Assembly (NCBI RefSeq): GCF_016808335.1
Contig: NC_053141.1
Location: 8,335,785-8,399,784, forward strand
Source of the DNA: Panicum virgatum
Taxonomy: Eukaryota > Streptophyta > Magnoliopsida > Poales > Poaceae
Length of the DNA stretch: 64,000 nt
Direction of reading: 5' to 3'
Shown: piece by piece, positions 21,392 through 32,962 of the stretch
Layout of the letters: each line of letters starts with the position of its first letter
How positions within the stretch are numbered: position 1 is the first letter of the stretch
Translations under genes and position numbers: made by a program
The notes under the pieces: model-generated
The model's input: only the letters and a program-made list of their open reading frames with translations
Told to the model about the DNA's origin: nothing
The model's database searches: none

Positions 21392-22218
21392 ATGGAGGTT
21401 GTAGGTGTTGCCACGGGGGTGATAGAGCCGCTCCTGTCCAAGCTCACCAAGCTGCTGGGGGGAGAGTACGCCAAGCTCAAAGGTGTTCGCAAGCAGATCG
21501 AGTTCTTGGGGGATGAGCTGACCGCCATGAGCGCCACGCTCGAGGTGCTCGCAGATGCGGATCCGAAGCAGCTCAATGCTGAAGCGAGGCTCTGGAGGGA
21601 CAAGCTACGTGAGCTGGCCTATGACCTGGAAGATTGCATCGATGGCTTCATGGCTCGTGTTGACCGTGGGCATGATGGGGGTACGGGCATCAGGAAATAC
21701 TTCCGCAAGCTGAAGAGGCTGATAGCACGCCATGATATCGCCAATCAGATCGAAGAACTCAAGGCATCTGTCATGGAGGCTAGCGAGAGGCACAGGAGGT
21801 ACATTTTTTTTGAGATTTCTTCCAACTCCAGTCCTTATTGTGCTGTTGACCCTCGGCTGGCCGCTCTCTATGTGGAGATAGATGAGCTTGTGGGCATTGA
21901 CGGTCCCAAGAAGCATATCATTGAGTGGTTAACCATGGAAAGGAGAGACTCCTCATCAGAACCTAAAGTGCTCTCGATTGTTGGTTGCGGAGGTCTTGGT
22001 AAGACTACTCTTGCAAATCAAGTCTACAAAAATGTTAAAGGCCAGTTTTCTTGTGCGGCTTTTGTATCGCTTTCTCGAAACCCTGATATCAAAAAGATAT
22101 TAAGAGATATTGCTAAAGAAGTTGGTATTGCTAAAGAAGTTGGTATTGCCAACAATTTATTGGGCGATGACGAGAGGCAACTCATTGATAAACTCAGGGA
22201 ATACCTCCAGGATAAAAG
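21392..22218 (+). pseudogene. NLR resistance-type gene, first exon (coiled coil and P-loop)
   Basis: ATG at 21392 opens a 275-codon exon ending AAAAG|GTAAGC. Residues about 5-130 form an Rx-type N-terminal coiled coil, with the EDVID-like motif as DLEDCIDGF (about 78-86). Residues about 195-206 hold the nucleotide-binding P-loop VGCGGLGKTTLA, followed by an RNBS-A-like FSCAAFVSLS. An intron directly after the RNBS-A region is typical of this grass NLR group. An in-frame 18-bp tandem repeat gives EVGIAKEVGIA (about 22111-22150). Such proteins are intracellular immune receptors. The next exons (kinase-2, GLPL, MHD, most LRRs) are absent, so this copy is a pseudogene despite a clean first exon. 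Confidence 0.9.
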
Positions 22219-22876
22219 GTAAGCTCAGTCATCTATGTTGTATTGACAATAAAATCTGTAGTGTTGGAATACTTGATTTTTTTTGCCATCTATGAAACTG
22301 AATTGCAAGCTCTACTTCCTGATTATAATGAAAAAGCGTATATAGCGACCCATTAATTATTAATAATCGGCAAGCCTCCCTAAACTATTTTCTTTGATTT
22401 TTTGTTAGCTCATTAAACAATCATTAAAGTTTATATTTGAGTAAATTGGAAAAAAATTGTGCAACGATTTGCACCGATACAGAACATTACAAATTTTGAG
22501 ACAAGATTTATAGAACTAAATTATCTAATCCCCTAATAACACAAATTTACAACATTTTCACAAACCTATAACTATTTTACTTTGTTTTATGCAATACAAA
22601 GCTATAGTTTTGTTAAAAACGCGCGCGCACTTACCCTTATAAGCACAGCACACACCCTTACGAGTACAACACGCACAAGTTATCCTTGTCAATGTGTCCA
22701 ATACAGGTCTTTAGAATTGAGATTGAGGAACTCATCACTTGTGTCTCATTGTCGTGTTGGTTGCATAAGTCTCCTTACAAGGAATCTATTTGACTATGCT
22801 ACTTGGTTCGTGAATCATGCATGTTTTGGAGCAACAGTGTGTGGCAAAAGACGCTCTTTCTTCTAGAATATTAGTA
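22219..22876 (+). other. NLR intron remnant
   Basis: AT-rich sequence after the GTAAGC donor. No coding continuation of the NLR is seen. It probably belongs to the original first intron, up to the MULE-like insertion. Confidence 0.5.
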
Positions 22877-23641
22877 GAGTTAATTTCTTCATTGCCACTG
22901 GAATTTATATAGATCCCCTCAATACCGTCAAATTTTTTCACTTCCCTTCACTGCTACTATTCTAAATTTGCATTCCCTTAGTTACCATTTGCATTAAAAT
23001 CTGTTAACTAACTATTAAGTTGGCACACGCCATCAACGGCCATGAGGGTTGCCCCGGTCGCCGTGGTCCTGGAGCTAATGACCATGGGGCAGCAGTCCAC
23101 GGTGCACCTCAGTGACGTGCTCTGGGCTGCATACCCAGCGTCAACACACCAAGAGCTCGCCGCTGAGATCCTCACCCGCCGCCGCATCCACTCGGTGCAA
23201 CATGCTGGTCGGCCGTTGCGCGCTCGACCCATCTGCTCGATTCTAGCCTCCGCTCCCTGAGCGTCCATCTCCGCCCGTGGCTTCGAACTGCCATATATAG
23301 CCCCCTTCTCGTCCTTAGTTTTACTACGCCGTTCTACTGCTCTGTTCAAGGCTTCAATTGCGGCTGCAAGAATCTCGGAGCGTACAGCTCAATTCCTGCA
23401 GGAAGTGCTGGACTCTCATGCTGAGTTCAACTGAGGAAAAGAAACGCTCGATCTGGGAGGAGATGGCACACTGATCTTGGGTATACAACCCCAATTTTGG
23501 GTCTTGAGTTCAACAGATTGTAACAGAAATGGTAATCAAGGGAATGCAAATTTAGAAAAGTGCTAATGAAGGGAAGTCGAAAATTTGCAGTAGCAATGAG
23601 GAGATTCATATAAATTCCAGTGGCAATGAGTAAATTTGCTC
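22877..23641 (+). mobile_element. MULE-like element with GC-rich cargo (Pack-MULE candidate)
   Basis: Terminal inverted repeats of about 105 bp bound the element. The left end starts GAGTTAATTT and the right end, in reverse, starts GAGCAAATTT; both continue through TCATTGCCACTGGAATTTATAT. Nine-base target duplications flank it, ATATTAGTA (22868-22876) and ATATTATTA (23642-23650), one mismatch. Long TIRs and a 9-bp duplication fit Mutator-like elements. The interior (about 23030-23340) is markedly GC-rich compared with the AT-rich TIRs. It has a 72-codon open frame at 23042-23260 starting MRVAPVAVVLE. No transposase is present, so it is non-autonomous and possibly carries captured host exon sequence. 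Confidence 0.75.
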
Positions 23642-23650
23642 ATATTATTA

Positions 23651-24426
23651 CTAGACTAAGCTTGTCTAGGATTCTATTTTACCTCGTTAGGAATATGTCC
23701 AGATAGCTCAATTGTTTATAACATAGACTAAGCTTTTTGAAAATAAGACTAAGCATGCCTAGGCTGCTATCGTACGTGGTCAGGAATATATCAAGACAAC
23801 TCATTCTTTCTTATGACATGAAAATTTCCAATCCAAATCAAACTGAGTTCAGATGCTTAAACAGTATGAAGATGCTATCCAGTCAACTACTTTCAAGGCA
23901 ACTTGTTTTGGGGCTTTGCTTCACCTTTGTTTTTAAAGTCGTAGCAAAATGCGAAGCCAAGGCTACCATATACACTAGAAGGCAGAAGCTGGTAGGTGGT
24001 TTTGGGCTTTGTTGTCTAGTCATTTTAATTGTTCCTTTCCTATATATTACTTCTAGTTCCAATCACAAGTTCATAACATTTTAGATTGCTTGTTTTTTGA
24101 TAGCTTGGACAACCTACACAAACAACATTTGTGATGTCAGTTCGAAGTAATAACCGACCGTACAAAGGCTTTTTATTGTTGGTTCTGGAAACGAAACTTA
24201 GGGCGCACACACACTTGGTACCATGGGTTGCGCGCCAGGCCATACAAATATACATTTATGACGGAAACTGCCTATACATATTCTTTTGAACTGACGATTC
24301 TGGCCCATCCTGTAGTAGTGAATGTGATGTATTCATGATAGGAGCTAGCAAAATTTATCTGCTAGGATATAAATCTTTATTACCGGCATGAGTATCGTTT
24401 AAACTTTGATTTAATAAACAGTAACA
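23651..24426. other. AT-rich intron-like sequence
   Basis: No gene, repeat end or motif is identified. It is probably further remains of the NLR intron or older repeats. Confidence 0.4.
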
Positions 24427-24664
24427 TCCTCCTCATTGCCTTCCAAATTATAAGGTGTTCTAGATTTGTCCTAAGTTAAACTTCTTCATGTTTGACTAAA
24501 TTTCTCAAAAAATACATTTTTTACATCAAACATATATAAGAAAATTCAATGGTGGATTTAATTAAACTAATTTAGTGTGGCAGATGTTATTAAGTTTTTC
24601 TATACATTTGGTCATTAAATTATAACTAAACTAAAACATCTTGCATCTTGGAGTGGGGGAGTAT
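24427..24664 (+). mobile_element. Degenerate Stowaway-like MITE
   Basis: The left end CTCCTCATTGCCTTCCAAATTATAAGG-like block and a right end of the form CTTGGAGTGGGGGAGTAT resemble eroded CTCCCTCC..CCAAATTATAAG Stowaway termini. The AT-rich interior contains CATGTTTGACTAAATTTCTC, usual in these elements. Terminal complementarity is poor, so the call is tentative. Confidence 0.4.
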
Positions 24665-24829
24665 ATACTACCATGCAACTCCTTATTACCGGTTCCTATC
24701 ATCGTGCACGTGAACCTCTTAGCATTTTCTTAGCTACACAAATTTAATAATATCACCCCCTAATAGCACTGAAAAATAAAATTATATCATTTGCAACCTT
24801 TGATCAATAGATGGATTGCAGAAGGGTTC

Positions 24830-26260
24830 ATTCATGAGTGCAAGTAATCGAGTGCTCTAGCCTAAGAGGGGGAGGGGGTGAATTAGGCACTAATAAAAAC
24901 TTAGACCTATGGCTCCAATTAGATTGCACAAAATTTAAACTAAAACATGCTATCTAGATGTGCAACTAGGTTGTTCTAGTGTAAAAACCCCTATCCCAAA
25001 AGAGTTTAGCAACCTATAGCATTTCCTATCAAGAAACTATTCTATGAAAGTAAAAGCATACAAATAGCTAGTATGAAATGCGGAAACTTAAAGAGCGGGA
25101 TAGGAGATAGCAAACTCTTGACACGGGTGTTTATCCCGTGGTTCGGTTAGCCACAAAGGCACACCTACATCCACGTTGTTGTAGCACTCACTAAGAGTAT
25201 TGCTACTCGGCCACCAAGTCTCTTCCGTGAACACAATCACGGTCACCTTGGCCCCGGGTTCCACTAAGGAGCTTCTCCACAAAGGATGGGGGTCTCCACG
25301 TCCCCCGCACAAAGATATCGCCGCTCCACACCAAGTCGGAGGGTCGATGACGTTGCCGGCGAGCTTCACGCTCCAAGGTGCCGGCACACCAAGCTCTTGT
25401 TTTGGTTAGCTAATGAACCACAGCACAAAGGCTTGAAGCCTTGCAAACTCACTCACTAAGAACTAATCATTTACACAACATTTCTCAAAGTGTGCTAAGA
25501 GCTAAGGATATGATCTTGACGCTTTTGTATGGCTTGGAGATGTTCTTGGGTGTGTGTGGGATGTCCAGCAACTCCAGCAAACTTCAAATGGCCGGGGTGA
25601 GGCGTATATATAGGCCACCAAGTCTTGTAGCCGTTGCTCCAACGGTCAGTAGAAAATCTAAGTATCACCGGAAGAACCGATGCCTCTAGCGGGGTAGCGT
25701 CAGTTCATCCGGTCACTCATAACTCGAAGTAGCCGTTGAACTTCTGACTGCTGCTACAGTGAACATCGGTTGAACCAATGCTTTGTTCCGATGCATCACC
25801 GGTTCATCCGGTGCTTAAGGATCTTCTCCTGACAGCTGACGTCATTACACCGATGGTATGCACCGATGCCTCACCGGTTCAACCGGTGCTGAAGACTTGT
25901 CTCTTGCGCAACTTGCATCGTCGCTGGAACACAGTACACCCAATGCACCGATGCCCCTTTTTTGACCCATCGGTTCAAACGGTACCTATAAGCTGACTTG
26001 GCTTCGATTCCCTTCTGCACCAAAATACCATGGTGTCGGTTCTTCCGACAACCATCGGATGCACCAGTGCTTCATGCGTCGGTTCTTCTGGTGCTACTGA
26101 CCAAATAGCCTTGCTACGCCTTCTTCTCTTTCTTTTTGTCATCACTTGAACCTAAAATCCTGAGAATGGTCATCTTAACAATCATATTAGTCCAAGTGTT
26201 GTGCTGTCATTCGATCACCAAAATTACTCGAAATGGCATAAATGGTGCCATATTCGTTTC
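24830..26260. repeat. Interspersed repeat fragment, probably LTR retrotransposon
   Basis: A stretch without introns or a long ORF. It contains the block AGAGGGGGAGGGGGTGAATT, a 'CTTGACACGGGTGTTTATCC' block, and many copies of short words of the form ACCGGTTCA-n-CCGGTG between about 25690 and 26100. From memory of grass genomes such sequence belongs to a high-copy LTR-retrotransposon family, but no LTR ends or coding region are visible here. Its right end is cut by the LINE near 26260. The class is not proven. Confidence 0.4.
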
Positions 26261-27721
26261 AATGAGGAAGGAGGGCGAACTAAATATGAATTCAAATCAG
26301 CTTTTCTGTCGGAACTCGTCCGTACGTGTCAACAGAATCCGTTGCCCACCTTAATCGGGGGAGATTTTAACATCTTGAGGCATAGTAAGGAAATGAATAA
26401 AAATAATTTTAACCCTCGCTGGCCGTTCCTATTCAACGCTGTCATTGATAGCTTTGATCTTCGGGAGATAGATTTGACAGGGAGACAATACACCTTTGCA
26501 AACTCTCTTCCGGATCCGACCTATGAGAAGCTCGATAGAGCTCTAATGACAACTGAATGGGAGTTCAAATACCCGATGGTAACAGTGCGAGCACTAGATA
26601 GAGGCATCTCAGATCATACCCCATTACTTTTGGAAACGGGTGACCCATCCTTTACGGGACATGCAAAGCAGTTCAAAATGGAACTCAGTTGGCTATCTCA
26701 TGAGGATTTTAAAGAGCGAGTCACAAAAATTTGGAATAAACCGGTTGGTGGACAAAATTCAGTGCAACGCTGGAATAGAAAACTGGGGGCACTCAGAAAG
26801 CACTTGCGGGGGTGGGCTCGTCACCACCATGGGGTGTATAAAGCACAAAAGGAAAACCTCCAATCGATAGTAACGGACCTAGACACCCAAGCTGAATTTA
26901 GAACACTCACGAACGATGAGAGGAATCAACTTGAATCCGCCTGGGATGACTTGATAAAACTCCTGCGTGAGGAGGAACTCAAGTATTATCAACGGGCCAA
27001 AGTGCCTGACGTTCTTTTGGGGGATAATAACACTCTATACTTTCAGATGGTTGCTAATGACAAACATCGTAAGAAACGTATCTTCTCCCTAGAACACGAG
27101 GGTGGAAAAATTGAGGGTCAATATAACCTAAAAGGTTATATCACCCAATTTTACAAAGAATTATTCGGTCCTCCTGAAGAGAATAATTTTCCTCTAGGCG
27201 ATAGGACGGATGATATCCCTCAAGTTAGTTCACTAGAAAATGCATTCCTCGTAGCTCCTTTCACTGAAAAGGAGATTCGGGATGCAATCTTTGATATAGA
27301 TCATAACAAAGCGCCAGGACCAGACGGTTTCCCAGCTGAATTCTATCAGCAGTTTTGGGATGTCATCAAAGGGGACCTCATGCAAATGTTTCATGATCTG
27401 CATAATGGTGATCTTCTCCTTTTCAGTCTAAATTTTGGTGTCATAACATTATTACCAAAAACACAAGAAGCCAGTAAAATCCAGCAATACAGGCCGATAT
27501 GCCTCCTGAATGTGAGTTTTAAAATCTTCACGAAAGTGGCGACAATCCGTGTCAATTCGGTTGCAGATAACATAATTAGCCCTTCACAGACGGCATTTAT
27601 GCGTGGCTGAAATATTTTAGAAGGTGTTGTGATCTTGCATGAAACGGTTCACGAATTACATCGCAAGAACCAGAGTGGGGTAATTTTCAAAATAGATTTT
27701 GAAAAAGCCTATGATAAAGTG
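26261..27721 (+). pseudogene. LINE ORF2: endonuclease end and RT first half
   Basis: The open frame covers the endonuclease C-terminus (GGDFN.. and SDHTPLL) and the RT start with KAPGPDGFPAEFYQQFW and YRPICLLNVSFKIFTKV. TGA at 27608-27610 interrupts after TAFMRG. The frame continues through IFKIDFEKAYDKV to about 27721. There an 8-base direct duplication of GATAAAGT shifts the frame. The endonuclease N-terminus with its first catalytic residues is not present. Target-primed reverse transcription would need both domains, so this copy cannot move by itself. Confidence 0.8.
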
Positions 27722-27726
27722 ATAAA

Positions 27727-28800
27727 GTGAGGTGGAACTTCCTGATTCAGACGCTTCGGCTGAAAGGCTTTTCTAACAAGAGGATTGATTGGATTAAGTC
27801 TTTCATCTCAGGTGGAAGTGTTGCAATAAATGTCAACGATGATGTGGGTCCATATTTTCAAACAAAGAAAGGACTTAGGCAAGGAGACCCACTCTCACCC
27901 ATCCTTTTTAATTTAGTAGCCGACATGCTCACACTTTTCATTAAGAGAGCAAAAGCAGAGGGTTTGCTGAGTGGTGTGGTGCCCCATTTGGTAGATGACG
28001 GGCTATCAATACTACAATATGCTGATGATACAATTCTCTTCATGGACCATAACCTGGAGCAGACTCATAACATGAGGACTATTCTTTGTGCTTTTGAGCA
28101 GCTATCGGGCCTCAAAATTAATTTCCATAAGAGTGAAATCTTCTGCTTTGGAGAAGCGAAGAATTGCGAAAGTCAGTACATGGAACTGTTTGGTTGCAAT
28201 CCAGGATCTTTCCCAATCCGATACTTAGGCATTCCGATTCATTATAGAAAATTGTCTAATAGCGATTGGCTGAAGATCCAAGAACGGTTTGAAAAACGTC
28301 TCAGTAGTTGGAAAGGTAAACACCTTTCAACTGGAGGTCGTTTAACACTCATTAATTTTGTTCTTAGCAGCTTGCCTATGTACATGATGTCCTTCTTTGA
28401 AATACCAAAAGGGGTTCGTAAGAAGCTGGACTATTTTCGATCTAGATTTTTTTGGCAAAGTGACGAGCATAAAAAAAAGTATCGGCTAGCAAAGTGGGAC
28501 ATCTTGTGTCAACCCAAGGATCAAGGGGGACTAGGGATTCATAATTTGGAATTAAAAAATATAGCTTTGCTCAGTAAGTGGCTGTACCGCCTGTTAACAG
28601 CAGATGGTACATGGCAGCAGATCTTACGCAATAAATACCTAGGGTCTAAACCGTTTGGTACAGGCCCAATGGAAGAGCGGAGATTCACATTTTTGGGCAA
28701 GCCTGATGAAGGTAACACGAGATTTTTTAAGATTCGGAACATTCGTGATAAAGGATGGGTCTCAAGTAAGATTCTGGAAAGACACTTGGTTAGAAAATAG
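27727..28800 (+). pseudogene. LINE ORF2: RT catalytic part
   Basis: Open frame with KGLRQGDPLSPILFNLVADM (RT block 4) and the catalytic ILQYADDTILF, both aspartates present. It continues with the thumb region FPIRYLGIPIHYRKL and LSSWKGKHLSTGGRL. The frame departs from the real coding phase near 28655, where a frameshift moves the protein into the following open frame. The start codon of this open stretch is an internal methionine only. Confidence 0.8.
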
Positions 28801-29623
28801 TCCTTTACGCGATCAATACCCACAACTTTATAATATAGTCAGGAAGAAACAGGATACGGTGGCTGATGTACTAAGTACACAGACCCCGAACCTCTCTTGG
28901 CGTAGAGATCTAATTGGCAATAAGTTGGTGATGTGGAATAATCTTGTCTCACGTCTATCAACTATAGTTCTCAGCCAAGAAAGGGATGAATTTAAATGGA
29001 ACCTAGACCAGATTTGTGTTTTTTCGGTAAAGTCACATTATCTGGGTTTGATCAATCAGAACACTCCTAACCTAAATAAGAGAATATGGAAATTAAAAGC
29101 CCCACTCAAGATAAAGATATTCCTCTGGTATCTTAGACAAGGCGTCATTCTTACAAAGGATAATCTTGCAAAACGGAATTGACAGGGCAACCAACAGTGC
29201 TGTTTCTGTCATGAGAATGAAACGATACAACATCTGTTTTTTGACTGCCGATTCGCGAGAATGGTATGGGCTTCGGTCTATGTGGCTTGGGGCATACCAA
29301 AACCTCATAATATGCCTAGCATGTGTGGGAGTTGGCTCAATGGAATTTCTAAAGAATATAAGCCACTAGTACTTCTGGGCGCGACAGACTTGTGTTGGTC
29401 TATTTGGCTATACAGAAATGCGGTGGTGTTCGATAACAAAAAATCTTCCTTTTTGCAGGTTATCTACTCAACTACGCACTGGCTCCGTACATGGGCTATC
29501 CTTCAGAAGTATACTTTGCAGGACAAGCTTGTAGCGGCCTCTCATTTCTTGGCACAGGTGGCCAAGGATTTTTTTGCCCGGGCACATGGGTGGCGGTCTA
29601 GTCTTCGGATTGACAATCATTAG
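28655..29623 (+). pseudogene. LINE ORF2: C-terminal zf-RVT region
   Basis: Continues ORF2 after the frameshift: DGSQVRFWKDTWL, then APLKIKIFLWYL and the Cys/His segment CCFCHENETIQHLFFDC, typical of the zinc-binding region at the end of plant LINE ORF2. TGA at 29180-29182 breaks it once; the frame then runs to TAG at 29621. A 3' UTR of about 120 bases with AATAAA leads to the A9 tail. Confidence 0.8.
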
Positions 29624-29755
29624 TGTGGAAGGATCTTTATCAAACTCTTTTTAGGCCGTGTGTCGTTTAGGCAGAGGTCGGGAAAATTTCAAGACGATAT
29701 ATCACCTTGATGTATTGTGCTTGAAATCAATAAAATTTCCCTTTTCAAAAAAAAA

Positions 29756-30780
29756 TCCTCTGTTTGAGACCAGAGGATGTGGAGATCCTTGGAGCAATAC
29801 CCAGTTTACTTTTTCTCGTACTAGGAACTGTCGGAGGCACCAACGGAAGGATCACCGTCCATGGTAGAAACGGATTCAGAAGTCTGAAATATTTAGACCT
29901 GGATATTTTTCATTGTGGGACCGCGCTAGAGTTTCAAGTGGGATCAATGCCAAAGCTTGAGCATGTGAAGCTCAAATTCTGTGCGCATAAGAGGGAGTGC
30001 CTGAATGGTGCTTCTGATTTGGGCATCCAGCACCTCTCCGCTCTCAGCAAGGTTGAGGTTAAACTTGTGGTCAACTGCATGCGTGGCAGCAACTACAATC
30101 CAACAGAAGATAAGAAAGATGACACTGTCAGATGGGTTGCAAGCGCCATTAATAGTGCCATCATGACACATCCCAACCGTCCCACTATCAGATTCGAAAC
30201 ATGGCGCAGTGACCACTGTCAACGGTTCGAATGTGTAAGTTCCCTTCCGTGAACTGCCGGCATTGATGCTTCCATCAACCTCTAAGTTGCTGCCACAGTC
30301 ACATATTTCCTTGTTCTATTTATTAGCAAATGCTTGGTTATTCAGTTACGTAATCCCTTACTTCTGACACCCTCTTGGTTGCATTTTGTTTTGACTTCTC
30401 TTCTAGTGTTTGAGGGAATGGAATCAATGGACGGGGGGTCTATTGACTGAGTGGCTCAAAATTTGGCAAATTGAAGAGGAGCAGGAACAGATGGATAGAC
30501 CGAACAAGAGGTACCAAAATTCACACTTGAGGGTGCCAATCAGACGTCCACTGTCAGATCGTTTTCCCCATCAACCTCCTCTCCCTCATATAGTCATGTT
30601 CATTTCTCTTATGATTTTTCAAACAGGATGACAGATGACGAGGAGCAGGCTAGTGCAAAGGAAGGAGAGGATGAAACTGGTAATAAAGAGGAAGAAGATA
30701 CCTGTGAAGAGGAAGGAGAGGAGCAAACTGATGAAGAGAAGGAACTGGAGCAACGAGAGGGCAACCAGAACCCCGCATGA
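29756..30780 (+). pseudogene. NLR gene, last three exons (LRR end and acidic tail)
   Basis: The first block (to 30234) reads LRPEDVEILGAIPSLLFL, GFRSLKYLDLDIFHCGTAL and SMPKLEHVKLKFC. It ends with NRPTIRFETW, the last LRRs and terminal region typical of grass CC-NLRs. Donor TGT|GTAAGT at 30234 joins, in frame, an exon at 30407-30510 (LREWNQWTGG..). That exon's donor AG|GTACC joins 30627-30780, a Glu/Lys-rich acidic tail ending in TGA at 30778. The frame stays open across both junctions. Order and strand match exon 1 at 21392, so both ends belong to one gene whose centre is gone. Confidence 0.8.
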
Positions 30781-31624
30781 GTTTGTTGTGGCCTTGTGGG
30801 TGCTACCTGCATCGGGTCTCGGTGGAAAGAGACCCGATGGCAAGAGACATGATGCTTTCTGTTGGCATGCTGCACGCTCCGTTGGTGGTTAACTATTTGC
30901 ACAATTTAGTGAGAGTCACCGTTCTGTTCATCTCTCTGGATTATTTCTTTCCTTGTGCGTGTGTGCTGTTAGTTTTGAACTAGCATGTGAAGACATTTGG
31001 CTGTGTTTTTTTTTTGGTAATTGAGACATTTAGCTGTTGAGGTGCCTGCTATTGAAATACAGTTCTTCAACGGTTCCGCAACAGAGGTTACTGCTTCTAT
31101 TTCTGCTCCACGCTGCTGCACTGAATCCTCTGCTTTCGGTCGGTTGTATTGGTTGCAAAACTAATTCATCTGCTTGGAGCAACGGCTGGGCTTCATTATG
31201 CTGTTCGTCTTTTCCAGAATATCTGGTATGTATCGTCCGCTGGTCCTTGTGTTGACACAACCGTCCATACGCTTATTTTTCAACTGTTTTGATATCCCAC
31301 AAATAGCTGGATCAGCTTTTTATGTTCCTGTGCTACGCTCGTGGCTTGTAGCATTAACTTTGATTAACTTCCAACAAATCAGTGAATGCAAGCTAACCCA
31401 TCTTTACAGCCTACCAGACACAGGCAAAAAAGCTGATAAGAGAAAATGGATACTTGTTTACATGGCCAAGGAGAAAATGGACTTGCTCTGATGAAAATAT
31501 GTTATATCCTTTGCTTCCGCTGGAGTGCAAACCCTCAAGGATTAAGAGGCTCCATAAAAATGCCAGCAAAAACCTCTGTAGTCCAGCCTCTAGGCAAATT
31601 TAGAATCTTTGGTTAAACTGAATT
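30781..31624. other. NLR 3' flank
   Basis: Presumed 3' UTR and intergenic sequence. No further coding region is supported; open frames such as 31174-31491 show no recognisable domain. It ends where duplication copy B begins. Confidence 0.5.
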
Positions 31625-32962
31625 AGTCTTCCTAATCGGCATGCTCCGCATACGAGAACATACTTTATCTGACCTTGTAGGCACTGTCTTGATGAGGCTT
31701 TCATCCTGAATGATTTGCTCCAATAACAGACTGTCAGATAGCAACACTACTATCCTGCTAAACACTCAAACCTGAGGTTCCAATAATCCTTGCATGCCAT
31801 GTGAAGTTGTGATCTGTTCCACTGTCTCGTTATGAATTCTGTTCCAGATGAGTGCAGTAGCAAAATTTGCAGCTTTTACTGCCAAGGTAATTCCAGTCTA
31901 CTAGAAATTATTAAGTGACAAGGCAGAGCCAGTAAAAAAAAATAACGCTCATATCACTAGAACCATTTGTCTACTATAGAATTGCAGCCATGATAAACAG
32001 GAACGAGCTAGTACACCACTATAATGCGAAGCAGCAAGGAAAGCGCTCTAAACTGAAAGCAACAGGATAGACACGAGCAGAAGCAGTTATTTTCCCCACT
32101 CGGTACTGTGATCTGCCATGCTGTTGTCCAGATTCAGGCAGTCGCAGCTCTGGCCTAGCGTCGGGACCCGGCCACTGTTCGCGGTCAAGTCGTCGGCCAG
32201 CCATTGGCCCTGCAATAATTGAAGACGGAGCAAGCGCGTCGACGAACGCCGCTCCCAGCCATTCGCACCACCAATCAAATCCAACCTCAATCGCTAGCGC
32301 TCACTCATCCTGTCTCGCCTCCGGCGCTCCGTTCTCGCAAAAATCCATAGCAAAACAACAATAATTGGGAGCAATCAGATCAGATAGAAAGAGATTAAGC
32401 AGAATCAACCATAAAGAGGACCGAAGGGTGAAAAAATCAACAAATCATCAGAGATCGACACGCGTGGCCTCGTGCACACACCGCTATCAGGAAGGAACGA
32501 GGAAATAAAACAATAAATGATAATTGAGGCTACTAGCATGTGGATCCATTGGCACACCTTTGGATCTATAAATTTTTAAGAGCCCAATCTTCACAGACCA
32601 TAATCATTTGAAAGCAAATGATATGTGAAAATAACTTCACAGAAAATGAATTACAGAATATGGAGCAATTAAACTAAAATTTACAACATCTTTAGATTTA
32701 CAAACATACACGTGTCGACGCTTCCACTCGTATCTTCTCCATGCTCATCAACTCGAAATTCCTGCCAAGTTCATAACTGCACGCACCACCTTGCAACTAA
32801 CCTATACATTTTTTAGATTAAGGATAAAACCCGGTCTTCCATATCCACATTGGATAGACATTCAATGGTTACATAAAGTTCTTAGCCTCTAATCCTCAAC
32901 AGCGAGAAGTTCAAAAACACAAGGAAACTAACTCTAAGACAAAGAAAAAAAAAGAAGACTAA
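31625..32962. other. Duplicated non-coding flank (copy B)
   Basis: Nearly collinear with 407-1744. No gene is supported. Confidence 0.6.

Larger units (their letters stand above)
407..21534 (+). repeat. Tandem segmental duplication, copy A
   Basis: Sequence from 407 onward is repeated from 31625 onward in the same orientation, with scattered substitutions and indels. Shared landmarks in order are a 1.3 kb non-coding flank, a Tourist MITE, a solo LTR, a GC-rich upstream region and the first about 140 coding bases of an NLR gene. Copy A additionally holds Tat-1 (2486-17289) and the stretch 18146-19912, neither of which is in copy B. The repeat period is about 31.2 kb, so the unit contained one NLR gene with its flanks. 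This is the usual tandem-array form of grass NLR clusters. Confidence 0.9.
26261..29755 (+). mobile_element. L1-type LINE, 5'-truncated and broken
   Basis: A plant L1-like ORF2 runs through several frames. It starts with the C-terminal endonuclease part (GGDFNILRHSKE.., SDHTPLLL), continues through RT (KAPGPDGFPAEFY, then YADDTILF) and ends with the zf-RVT Cys/His region (CCFCHENETIQHLFFDC). A 3' UTR follows, with AATAAA at about 29729 and a terminal A9 run (29747-29755). The 5' end of ORF2 and any ORF1 are missing. The A-run directly abuts NLR LRR sequence while the other flank is an unrelated repeat, and no target duplication was found. It therefore probably inserted into the NLR and its left side was later lost. 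Confidence 0.85.
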
